Source: Gemmatimonadaceae bacterium
Lineage (GTDB): Bacteria; Gemmatimonadota; Gemmatimonadetes; Gemmatimonadales; Gemmatimonadaceae
Length of the DNA: 64,000 nt
NCBI GenBank assembly: GCA_020846935.1
Contig: JADLCY010000001.1
Location: 434,001 to 498,000 of the forward strand
Direction of reading: 5' to 3'
A model generated the notes under the pieces. It was not told where the DNA came from. It saw only the letters and a program-made list of their open reading frames with translations, and did no database searches. Of this stretch, positions 16,695-24,683 are shown piece after piece (position 1 is the stretch's first letter; every line of letters starts with the position of its first letter). Made by a program: the position numbers and the translations under genes.

Positions 16695-18428
16695 TCATCG
16701 AGACCACGTACACTGGCTGCCCGAGCCGTGGTTCCAAAGCCACTTTTGTGTGGTGCCTGCAGAAGGAATGGGATTTGGAGGCGGATAGTCAAGCCTATAT
16801 ACCCAACCACCTTTCGTGATCACGGAGTCAGGCACGTCATACGACATCGTTGCATACCAATCCCCGGCATGGCCAAACGGTTCGTCGTATAGTTCAGGCG
16901 GACCCGTGATCGGCAGACCATTCGGTCCATCAATCTGACAGTCATACACGAGCTCGCCGGGTGCAACCGGATGGCTGTGATATGTCCCTATGAGCGTGCT
17001 CCCTGCGGGAACGCCAGCGATCGGTGGTTGCTTCAGGTACACACTGCAAGCGGTGTTCAGGTGATCCCACGGGAACGCCTGTACGGAGCCGTCAGGTAGC
17101 CGATATATGAAGCCCGCCTGCTCAAGGCGAAGTGGAGGAGCCGAGTCCACACTTGATTGGAAAAGCTCCTCCATGAGTGCGGTACGGATCGACTCGTTGT
17201 CAAGGATGCTGTCACCCGTGACGCAGTTCGTTTGAGTCACCTTCGCGGAGTCGCTTAGTGTATAGCCATCGAACGTCCCCTTCACAACCATCCAGCCGGT
17301 GGTGGATACGGTTCGTGTGCACACCTCAAGGTTCCAAGGACAGGTACTGCTAATACCGGTGACCGGGCGCCATGTCCACGTCGGTGCAAAGTATCCTCCG
17401 CCATTAGCCAGCGTTCGCTTGAACGTCACCGCTTTCGCGCCGTTGATGAGGTTAGGCGTGGCAGTGACTTTCAGCTTTGGTGGCAGAACGACCACGGTCA
17501 CGCTTCCGGACTGAGCATCGCCATTCACAGTCGCGAACACGGTCAGCGTGCCCGAACGAGTGAAGGGTCGTTTGCAGAGGCGAGTCGCCCCGACGTTGTT
17601 CGGAAGAAAGTTACTCCACGCGCACGGCGACGTTTGTGTTCCGAATGCTGGCACCCATCTCGTCGAGTCAATTGTCCAGGGTAGGTCAATCCCGCCAGCG
17701 CCTCCGGGGGAAACCGAGGCCGTCACCACGATGCTATCCAAGTAGTTCACTTGCAGTGGTGTTGCAGTCACCGTGAGCGCCGCATTTAGCTTCTCAATCT
17801 TCACCGCCTGCCCGTTGTCTGCGTAGGTGTTACAAGGACCGTAACCAGCACCGGGCGCCGAACAGTCCATTGAACCCGTGTTGGGAGCGGTACCTCGCAA
17901 GATCGACAGACTCCCTCGCAGCAAGGCGTGGCCCGTTTGAAGCGTATCTGAGCCAGTTGGCCCCGTGCAGCCTGGCGCGTACCAACTCCCCTCAGCGGAG
18001 ACAACGTAGACCGCAGAGAAGCATGTGGGGGGCAGCGAGGCTCCGTTCGAAAACCCGGAAGGACCATACGACCCAGGCATCGGGATCGTCGGAGAGCCGC
18101 CATCTGCGTAGAAGTACGGTGTCCTTGCCGATGTGATCGTTCCCGTTGCCGTGATACGATAGAGCAGCTTCTTGTTCACCAAGGGGGTAAGTGCAGTTGT
18201 CTTCGTTGTATTGTAGCCCGACTCATGTACCCCACCGAGCGAAGCAACGGCGACAGTACTATACGAAAAGCCTGCAGAGGAAGAAGCTTGCGCCGTAAGC
18301 TGCGTGGGGACTGTTGATCTGGTGTCGAGGCTGGCTGGTTCACCGCAGCCCAAGAAGGCTGAAAGTGCGGCGAGGGTGAGCGGAACTGTCCTGCGACAGA
18401 GCCGAACGTCGGATGGGTGTGTGACCAT
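16695..18428 (-). CDS. Large lipoprotein with a JAMM/DUF4329-like C-terminal domain
   Basis: The ATG at 18428 gives 577 residues starting with a lipoprotein signal (LTLAALSAFLGCGEP; Cys is the lipid site). The frame is open back to 18530, but that part has no signal. The middle is strand-rich with Big/Ig-like texture (LTVTATPLQVNYLDSIVVTASV; SGSVTVVVLPPKLKVTATPN). The C-terminal 160 residues contain AGFIYRLPDGSVQAFPWDH and then LIGTYHSHPVAPGELVYD. This HSHP...D pattern resembles the metal site of JAB/JAMM and DUF4329 proteins, though the spacing to Asp is 9 rather than the usual 10 residues. Two 60-base lines inside this gene pair gave 48% and 55% GC against about 70% outside, a sign of transfer. 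Confidence 0.75.
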   Translation of the reverse strand: MVTHPSDVRLCRRTVPLTLAALSAFLGCGEPASLDTRSTVPTQLTAQASSSAGFSYSTVAVASLGGVHESGYNTTKTTALTPLVNKKLLYRITATGTITSARTPYFYADGGSPTIPMPGSYGPSGFSNGASLPPTCFSAVYVVSAEGSWYAPGCTGPTGSDTLQTGHALLRGSLSILRGTAPNTGSMDCSAPGAGYGPCNTYADNGQAVKIEKLNAALTVTATPLQVNYLDSIVVTASVSPGGAGGIDLPWTIDSTRWVPAFGTQTSPCAWSNFLPNNVGATRLCKRPFTRSGTLTVFATVNGDAQSGSVTVVVLPPKLKVTATPNLINGAKAVTFKRTLANGGGYFAPTWTWRPVTGISSTCPWNLEVCTRTVSTTGWMVVKGTFDGYTLSDSAKVTQTNCVTGDSILDNESIRTALMEELFQSSVDSAPPLRLEQAGFIYRLPDGSVQAFPWDHLNTACSVYLKQPPIAGVPAGSTLIGTYHSHPVAPGELVYDCQIDGPNGLPITGPPELYDEPFGHAGDWYATMSYDVPDSVITKGGWVYRLDYPPPNPIPSAGTTQKWLWNHGSGSQCTWSR

Positions 18429-18489
18429 ACAAACGCGATGGACTGTGGTGATAGGAAGTGTGCGAGCACAGAGCCGCCGGGCATCGCGA

Positions 18490-18796
18490 GGATGACGCTG
18501 GCCCGCTGTTCCGCCCCGTGCGCAATCCATCCACCGGCCAGCTCAAGAAACCGCTCAGCCCCGGGGCGCGCAACAACAGCGTCGTGATGAAGTACGCCCG
18601 GAGCACTGGCCTCCCCGTCGGCGGCTTCTGCGTGCACTCCTTTCGGGCGACCGCGGCGACCAGCGCGCTCGACCATGAGGCCGATATCGCCAAGGTGCAG
18701 GAGTGGCTTGGGCATGCGAACATCGCCACGACCCGGCTCTACGATCGCCGGAAAGCCCGCCCCGAGGACGGCCCAACCTCTAATGTCCGGTACTGA
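18490..18796 (+). pseudogene. Tyrosine recombinase/integrase, C-terminal stump
   Basis: About 100 residues match the end of a phage-type integrase: HSFRATAATSAL (box II His and Arg), VQEWLGHANIATT (His) and RLYDRR (catalytic Tyr). The N-terminal DNA-binding part and the first catalytic Arg are missing. The readable homology starts near 18490 and runs into the region before the lipoprotein gene start. It marks the right border of the low-GC segment and is probably the relic of an integrated element. Confidence 0.82.
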
Positions 18797-18858
18797 CTCG
18801 AAGGGCATGGCTCAGGTGCCGGGGGATGGGAGTACACGGAGCACCGCGAGCACGGCGA

Positions 18859-19467
18859 TCAATCAGGTCGCGTGCGTGCCAACCGCTCCGTTTCTTCGTC
18901 GAGCTGCCGGCGGAACTCGGCGATCAGCGCCGGCGACTCGGTGTGCTGGCGCGCGTAACGAAGGTTGAAGCGGTAGTCGAAGTCGGGCGGGTTTCGCCCC
19001 TGGGTGTGCTGCAGGATCGTCTCCAGCTTGTCGAGCGCCTTCGCGAGGCGTGCCTCCGGACTCGCCGCAGCTTCGTATTCATCCCACAGGGCAAGCACCT
19101 CGGCGCGCGTCTCGTCAGGCAGCGGCTCGATGAGCGCGGCCAGGTCGCGGCGCTCCGCGGCTGCCTTGCCCTCGGACTCGCCCGCTGCCAGGCGACGCGC
19201 CTGCTCGGGTGCGGGGATGTCACCACCGATCGCCTCGCCCAGGTCATGCACGATGCAGATCCTGAGCACCCTGGCGATGTCGACGCCAGGAAACTCCGGC
19301 GCCAGCACCAGCGCCATCAGGCACAGTCGCCATGTGTGCTCGGCCACACTCTCTGCGCGGCCCGCGGAGGTCCACGCCGAGCGCAGGGTGACCTTCAGGC
19401 GCTCGGCATCACGCAGGAACTGGAGCAGGCCAGCCAGACGCAAGGCGTCGACGGGTGCGTCGCTCAT
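18859..19467 (-). CDS. HD-domain hydrolase (YfbR/HDDC2-like)
   Basis: The 202-residue protein has the HD phosphohydrolase metal ligands: ESVAEHTWRL (first His), IVHDLGEAIGGDIPAP (HD pair) and a downstream Asp in the KALDKLETIL helix. Length and motif spacing fit the HDDC2/YfbR group, which removes phosphate from deoxynucleoside monophosphates. That activity is inference here. The start overlaps the stop of the beta-helix lipoprotein gene by 4 bases (ATGA), an odd pairing that suggests only shared transcription. It is cytoplasmic. Confidence 0.88.
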   Translation of the reverse strand: MSDAPVDALRLAGLLQFLRDAERLKVTLRSAWTSAGRAESVAEHTWRLCLMALVLAPEFPGVDIARVLRICIVHDLGEAIGGDIPAPEQARRLAAGESEGKAAAERRDLAALIEPLPDETRAEVLALWDEYEAAASPEARLAKALDKLETILQHTQGRNPPDFDYRFNLRYARQHTESPALIAEFRRQLDEETERLARTRPD

Positions 19468-21116
19468 CGGTCAACGACCACGCCGCGCACGCCATCGTCG
19501 ATCGGTGCGCGGCTGACCCCCGCTGCACCCAGCGCCTGCGCCATGGATGTGTGAAACGTGGTTCCGGCGGGGTAGGCGATCGTGGTGTTGCCGATGAACG
19601 CGTTGCGGCTCCAGGTGGATCGCCCACTCGCACCGGCCTGCCACGCGCGCGCGCCCTCGCCAACGCCGCTGGCGCCCAGCCCGTAGCGCCCGCGCGGCAA
19701 CACGTTGTTGGTCATGGTCAGGTTGCGAGCCGCGACCTTGATGCGCCCGCTGATGTCGAACAGCACGGCATCTCGCACCTGCGCGGACGGTTCGAACACG
19801 TTGCGTGAGAACACGATGTCCTGGTTCTCGGCAACGAATATCACCGGGCGGCCGTCGCCCTCGTAGGGCGGCACGGCGATCGGCTCGATCCAGTTCTCCG
19901 TCACTTCGAAGCGTCGGACCGTGGAGTCCGTAGTGCTGCCCGGTCGTTGATCCGCACGCCCGGCAAAGGAGAAGCCTGCGCCGACGTGACGCACGAGGTT
20001 GCGTCGAATGGTCCAGTCGCTCGACGAACACGGTGGGCAGGTGCCGCCCTGCGTGGTCGACTTGAGCACGAACGCGTACCCCGTCTGACCTTCCGTCCAG
20101 ACCCCTTCGATCACGTTCTCCTCCACCAGTACCCGCGCCGACGACTTGGTCTCGATCAGGTTCTTCACGTTCCACCGCTGGCCTTTCCAGGCAATCGGCT
20201 TGGTCACGTGATTACGCCTCATCGTGATGTCCGACGGCACGAGGCCGGGGATGCGCGGATCGCCGCCACCGAACATCAGGTTCTCGCTCGCCGCAGCGAG
20301 ATAGTTGTCCTCGATGAGCATCGGCCCCGACCCACCCCACGAGATCACGCACTGGCTGTCGAACCCGGTCGCATGGATCTCCTCGCACCAGCTGCGCGTG
20401 AGGGTGAACGCGCCGCCGTTGGCCGAAAACGCGCGCCGCACATGTTGATGCTGCCACCCGTGCACATACACCCGATCAAAGGAGATGTTGGTCGGAAGGT
20501 CGGCGCGCTCGCGTTCGACGAGCGAGCCAACTTCGACGATCGCCACCGGCCCTCGCTCGAGCAGTGAATCGCTTGTCAACTCCACGCCGAGGATGTGCCA
20601 CTGCGATGCGCGCGGAAGGAACTTGAGCGTGCTGGTCGCAGCCCCCGAGGCGAGGCGCGCCAGTCCGCTGGCCACGGACGGTCGCATGCGCCCCGTTGGC
20701 AGCGTGACGGAGGGATGGGTGCGCAGCACGATCACTCCCGTATCGCGCCGGGCTGGCACCGTAAAGCTGCCCGCGTAGCGCGCGCCGCGCGCGAGGCACA
20801 ACACGTCGCCACCCTTCGCGGCGTTGAGCGCGGCCTGCAGGCGCTCTCCGACCTGCACCGTGCATGGCCTGGCGTCGAGCCCCGCCGGCACAAACGGCCG
20901 TGTGCGCGGCAGCTCGGCGACCCTGCCTGTCACCTGCGGCGGTGCCTCACTCCGATTGACGGGCCCCGGGGGGGGCGCCGTAGCAGCACCAATGGTGGGC
21001 GCTGAAGCGACCGGCGCCGCAGGTGACGGCGACGGCGTCCCCTGCACGGTCACCGTCGACGAATGCGAACACGCCAGCAGGGCGAGGAGCCCGGCATGCA
21101 TCGTTCGCGCGCTCAC
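19464..21116 (-). CDS. Parallel beta-helix (pectate-lyase-fold) lipoprotein
   Basis: The product of 550 residues starts with a short lipoprotein signal (HAGLLALLACSHSS). Two starts are possible: GTG at 21116, which adds Ser-Ala-Arg-Thr and a positive charge, or ATG at 21101. After a Pro/Ala-rich linker of about 60 residues comes a right-handed beta-helix region of short turns: ISFDRVYVHGWQHQHV, MLIEDNYLAAASENLM, ITMRRNHVTKPIAW, VLVEENVIEGVW, IVFSRNVFEPSAQ. This is the layout of pectin-lyase-fold proteins that cut or bind polysaccharide. No catalytic residues can be assigned. The GTG start region is part of a 44-base tandem repeat that extends upstream. Confidence 0.82.
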   Translation of the reverse strand: MSARTMHAGLLALLACSHSSTVTVQGTPSPSPAAPVASAPTIGAATAPPPGPVNRSEAPPQVTGRVAELPRTRPFVPAGLDARPCTVQVGERLQAALNAAKGGDVLCLARGARYAGSFTVPARRDTGVIVLRTHPSVTLPTGRMRPSVASGLARLASGAATSTLKFLPRASQWHILGVELTSDSLLERGPVAIVEVGSLVERERADLPTNISFDRVYVHGWQHQHVRRAFSANGGAFTLTRSWCEEIHATGFDSQCVISWGGSGPMLIEDNYLAAASENLMFGGGDPRIPGLVPSDITMRRNHVTKPIAWKGQRWNVKNLIETKSSARVLVEENVIEGVWTEGQTGYAFVLKSTTQGGTCPPCSSSDWTIRRNLVRHVGAGFSFAGRADQRPGSTTDSTVRRFEVTENWIEPIAVPPYEGDGRPVIFVAENQDIVFSRNVFEPSAQVRDAVLFDISGRIKVAARNLTMTNNVLPRGRYGLGASGVGEGARAWQAGASGRSTWSRNAFIGNTTIAYPAGTTFHTSMAQALGAAGVSRAPIDDGVRGVVVDR

Positions 21117-21265
21117 GCGGGCTCCCCGGAGATCACGGAACGCAGCGTCCGTACGCTCACGCGGGGCTCCCTGAGATCGTGCTACGCACGGTCCGCGCGC
21201 TCACGCAGGCTCCGGGACGGCCGCGCTACGCAGTGTTCGCGCGGTCACGCGGGCTCTCCGTGTCG
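21104..21265. repeat. Tandem repeat, period 44 bases, about 3.6 copies
   Basis: The element G(C/G)TCACGC recurs at 21111, 21155, 21199 and 21243, exactly 44 bases apart, with flanking CGCGCG and CTACGCA also repeated. The copy next to the lipoprotein gene contains its GTG start codon and a GGGGAG ribosome-binding-like sequence on the minus strand. The copies fill most of the 190-base gap between two minus-strand genes. Confidence 0.85.
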
Positions 21266-21306
21266 CACCCTCGTCGCGCCGGGGAACAAGCACACCGCGT
21301 GCTGCG

Positions 21307-23235
21307 TCACTGACCCTTCCACAGCTCGCCCACGGCCCGGTGGGCCTGGTCGATCGCGGCATTGGTATAGGCATAGGCGGCGGCATCCGAGTTGGCGATC
21401 GCGATGTTCCCGTGCCGCCGGCGCGCGATCTCGTTCGGCGCCTGACCCGGTGGCCACACCGGATCATACAGCGAGTTGTACTCGTACGCGTAGCCGTGCG
21501 ACCACCGGTTCACGGTGATCCCCGCGATGTCGCGCGCCGGATCGAACCCGCCGGGCCCGAGCATGCGCGCGAGCTGAGAACGCACCTCCCGCTCGAGCGT
21601 CGCGTACGGCGTCCCAAGCAGTTCGTTGCGTCCGAGGCGTTGCTGGTCGCGCGCGGAAACTCCGGGTTTGCACGGCGTGCGCATCATGAAGAGTACCACC
21701 GGATCCTGAGGCCCCTTCGCGAAGCGATAGCTCCCCATGCTCACCGGAAAGTCGACCTCGGTACGCGTCCAGTACATCGCCGGTGACCGGATCTCGTGCA
21801 CGCGCTGCCTTGCGAGCGAGGTCCAGTTGCGCACGGCAACATTCGTGTAGACCAGCGGCACCTTCACGCCATAGGCGAGCGCCTTCTTCTGGTCGATCGG
21901 CAGCTCCGGACAGATGTGCGGAATGACGCCATGCCAGCACGCGAGCACGCACCGGGCGGCGACCACGGTGTATGCCCTGCCGTCCGCAACGTAGGTGACC
22001 TCCACGTCGCCCGTGCCGTTGGGCCGCAGGTGCCTGACGCCTATGACCGTTGACGACAGCCGGAGCCGCGTCGCGTTACGGGGCAGATCGAGGTTGCCGT
22101 ATCGCGCACGCGCCGTCACGATGTCGGTCATGGTGGTGCCGTCGAGCACCCCGGGGATGAGCCGACGTACCAGCAGGCGCGCGATACTCGCGTTCCCGTC
22201 GGGAAAGTGGAAGATGTACGGCTCGTCGTGATCGAGGCGCGACGTCAGGCCCTGCCCTGGCCCCGGCTCGTGGCCAAGGCCCAACCCGTTGAAGCCGGGA
22301 AACCCCAGTCCCCGGCAGTCTCCCGCCGGCACGGCGTCGATCCCGACGCCGAAGTAGTCGTGCGTCATCGACTGCAGATACGGCAACGCGCCTGCATCCA
22401 GCTTCACGTGGTCGGTCAGCCAGGCTCGATAGCTCGTCCGTGCGAGCAGCGCCAGCTTTTCTGCGTTGGTCTTTCCCCGGAGGTAGTCCCGCCGTTCCGT
22501 GTGGAGACGCACGAGATCGCGGCGCACGACCGGCGTCATGGGCGCCCTGGCGAAGAACGCGCGCCAGGTCATCGACTCGGGCTTTGGCACCAGCACGTCG
22601 CGCCCGAACGTCTCCTTGTCGAAGAAGGTTCCCGGCGTCAGCCCGAGCCTGGTGAAGTACTTCCGGTCGAAATGCCGATAGAACGCTTGCGTGTCGATGG
22701 CCAGCGACGTGAGCAGGTCGCGCGCAACCGTGGAGTATTTGCCGGGCGTGTCGATGGACTGCGTGCCGCCGTAGCCGATGAGCTGAGTGCCGTCGACCGT
22801 GAACTCGTTGCGGCGCGCGTGCCCGCCAAAGTCGTCGTGGTTGTCGAGGATGAGGATGCGCGCCGATGTGCCCGCCTGCGCCCGGTAGAAGTGGGCCGCG
22901 CTCAGACCCGAGATCCCGGCACCGACCACCACCAGGTCATAGCGTCCGTCGACGGGCGTCGCCCGCCCGAACGCGGCAGGCCTGGCACCGTCGCGCACGC
23001 GATGCGCCACTTCGAACGCGCCGTCGTGACTCCCCCGCAGCCCCATCTTTGCCGGCGGGTAGTCGGCGTCGCCCTGAAACACGCCCGCGCGCCACAGATC
23101 AGCCGGCGTGAGGCTCCCCAGCGCGCCAATGCCGATGGCGAGCCCATTGAGAAAGTCGCGCCGGGTGACATCAGCGCGCATCCCGAGGTCGCCATCGGAC
23201 CCGTGTTCACTCCGTTCCCCTTCGTGCGACGCCAT
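21307..23235 (-). CDS. Tat-exported FAD oxidoreductase, spermidine-dehydrogenase-like
   Basis: From the ATG at 23235 the product has 642 residues; the frame extends to 23271. A twin-arginine signal (TRRDFLNGLAIGIGALG) indicates folded export. The FAD-binding motif DLVVVGAGISGLSAAHFY follows, then GGHARRNEF, LIGYGGTQSID and a C-terminal FAD segment NIAIANSDAAAYAYTNAAI. This combination is typical of the SpdH-like flavoprotein group known from Pseudomonas spermidine dehydrogenase. The amine substrate is inferred from the family only. It lies 69 bases after the P1 peptidase gene and is followed by the beta-helix lipoprotein gene across the 44-base repeats. Confidence 0.85.
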   Translation of the reverse strand: MASHEGERSEHGSDGDLGMRADVTRRDFLNGLAIGIGALGSLTPADLWRAGVFQGDADYPPAKMGLRGSHDGAFEVAHRVRDGARPAAFGRATPVDGRYDLVVVGAGISGLSAAHFYRAQAGTSARILILDNHDDFGGHARRNEFTVDGTQLIGYGGTQSIDTPGKYSTVARDLLTSLAIDTQAFYRHFDRKYFTRLGLTPGTFFDKETFGRDVLVPKPESMTWRAFFARAPMTPVVRRDLVRLHTERRDYLRGKTNAEKLALLARTSYRAWLTDHVKLDAGALPYLQSMTHDYFGVGIDAVPAGDCRGLGFPGFNGLGLGHEPGPGQGLTSRLDHDEPYIFHFPDGNASIARLLVRRLIPGVLDGTTMTDIVTARARYGNLDLPRNATRLRLSSTVIGVRHLRPNGTGDVEVTYVADGRAYTVVAARCVLACWHGVIPHICPELPIDQKKALAYGVKVPLVYTNVAVRNWTSLARQRVHEIRSPAMYWTRTEVDFPVSMGSYRFAKGPQDPVVLFMMRTPCKPGVSARDQQRLGRNELLGTPYATLEREVRSQLARMLGPGGFDPARDIAGITVNRWSHGYAYEYNSLYDPVWPPGQAPNEIARRRHGNIAIANSDAAAYAYTNAAIDQAHRAVGELWKGQ

Positions 23236-23304
23236 GCCGTCCTCACCCCCGTTTCCAGGCCGCCCGCTCAACGCGTCATGCTTTCTGTCGTTGGCAGCTC
23301 CGCG

Positions 23305-24507
23305 CTATTGCATTCGCCCGTACTTGCGCATGGCGGCCATCAGGCGGTCATGCGGCAGCGCGAACAACCGCAGGTCGTTGGCGCCGGTCATGGTCTCGGC
23401 CGCCAGCATCGCGTTGGTGATTGCGGCCTCGGTGGCCCACGCCGTCGCGTTGAACAGCGGGCTGATCATCCCGTTCGAGAGCATCTTCACGTTGGCCGAG
23501 TCCCGCGCCGTGCCCGTCGCCGGGTTCGCCGTGGAGAACGCCACGAAGATGTCGCCCGAGCCGTTGCCGCCAAAACCGCCTTCGCGCCCCAGCCCCACGG
23601 CGACGCGCTTCACCAGGCGCTGCAACTGGTGCGGGAGCAGCGGTGCGTCCGTCGCGACCACCACGATGATCGAGCCCAGTTCCGGCTCGTCGTCGTTGCG
23701 CGCGCCCTGCTGATCGCAGCGGCGCGCATATCGAGGATCGCCGACGGGGATGTCCGTCGTGGCGAAGCACGATGTCAGGTCCGTGATCTCTTCACCCACC
23801 GGCACGCCCGCAATCCGCAGATCGCGGCGGCTGCCGTAGTTGCACTGCACGAGCACGCCGACCGTGTAGCCGCCCTGCTGTCGGGACAGGACGCGTGAGG
23901 CCGTGCCGATGCCGCCCTTGAAACCGTGACACGACATTCCGGTCCCACCGCCCACCGCGCCCTCCAGCACGCGACCCCCGCGCGCTCCGTCCAGTGCTGA
24001 TTTCACGTGTTCGGCGGTGACGTGGAAGCCGTTGATGTCGTTGAGCCCACCGTCATAGGTCTCCGCCACCACCGGCAGCCCCCAGGGCTGCATGCCCGGC
24101 CGGCCCACCTGCCATTGCAGGATCGCGTCGCGCACCACGCCGACCGAGTGCGTGTTCGTGATCGCGATCGGCCCTTCGAGCAGGCCCCCCTCCTGCAACC
24201 ACGTTGTGCCCGTCATCTCGCCGTTGCCGTTCAGCGTGAACCACGCGCCAAAGACGGGGTCGCTGCTGCCGCGGCCTCGCGGATGAATCACGGTGACCCC
24301 GGTGCGCACCGGGCCCTGGCCAACCACGAGCTTACCGCTGCCGCGGATGATCGTCGTGTGCCCCACTTCGATGCCGGCAATGTCGGTGATGGCGTCGAGC
24401 GGGCCTGGGGTGCCGCCGATCGGCAGCTTGAGGTCGTTCTCGCGGGACTTCTGTGCCTGGAGCGCTGAGGCGCTGAGGAGGGCCAGGACGAGTGCGGTGG
24501 CGCGCAT
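23305..24507 (-). CDS. Secreted P1-family peptidase (DmpA/L-aminopeptidase-esterase-like)
   Basis: The ATG at 24507 gives 400 residues with a signal peptide (TALVLALLSASALQAQ). Family marks include ITDIAGIEVGHTTI, TGVTVIHPRG, the GAVGGGTGMSCHGFKGGIG segment around the autocatalytic/nucleophile region, and IIVVVATDAPLLPHQ. Members of peptidase family P1 cleave themselves and hydrolyse N-terminal residues of peptides or D-amino acid amides. Processing here is inferred. Export suggests a role in periplasmic peptide turnover. The next upstream gene on this strand, the transaminase, ends before a terminator at 24574-24604, so this gene should have its own promoter. Confidence 0.88.
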   Translation of the reverse strand: MRATALVLALLSASALQAQKSRENDLKLPIGGTPGPLDAITDIAGIEVGHTTIIRGSGKLVVGQGPVRTGVTVIHPRGRGSSDPVFGAWFTLNGNGEMTGTTWLQEGGLLEGPIAITNTHSVGVVRDAILQWQVGRPGMQPWGLPVVAETYDGGLNDINGFHVTAEHVKSALDGARGGRVLEGAVGGGTGMSCHGFKGGIGTASRVLSRQQGGYTVGVLVQCNYGSRRDLRIAGVPVGEEITDLTSCFATTDIPVGDPRYARRCDQQGARNDDEPELGSIIVVVATDAPLLPHQLQRLVKRVAVGLGREGGFGGNGSGDIFVAFSTANPATGTARDSANVKMLSNGMISPLFNATAWATEAAITNAMLAAETMTGANDLRLFALPHDRLMAAMRKYGRMQ

Positions 24508-24573
24508 GATTCGAGGAGGGCTTGGGTGACGCGTCAAACTGTCGCCCGTCCCACGACGTGCAAGGTCGGCCAG

Positions 24574-24604
24574 AAAAAAGGGCCGGCTCCGTAAGGAGCC
24601 GACC
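24574..24604 (-). terminator. Rho-independent terminator of the transaminase gene
   Basis: On the minus strand a stem of CGGCTCC/GGAGCCG, extended by GGG/CCC pairs, with a TTAC loop is followed directly by six T. It sits 80 bases after the stop of the class III transaminase gene. Confidence 0.85.
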
Positions 24605-24683
24605 CGTGAGTTGCTGAAGATCCTGGCGCGCCACCCGCGAGAATCTCATGCGCGGCGGCGCTTCACCCACCGCTCGACGGCGA

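Noticed and set aside
16669-16743. An earlier start for the small secreted protein
   Set aside because: It would overlap the end of the lipoprotein gene and place 25 polar residues before the signal peptide.
18428-18530. Earlier start for the large lipoprotein gene
   Set aside because: It would run into the integrase stump and hide the lipoprotein signal, which begins at 18428.
21104-21265. 44-base repeats considered as a CRISPR array
   Set aside because: The units are joined without unique spacers and are degenerate, and there are no cas genes.
22207-23898. Long plus-strand open frame of about 563 codons
   Set aside because: It mirrors the Tat flavoprotein and the P1 peptidase genes on the other strand, and has no domain of its own.
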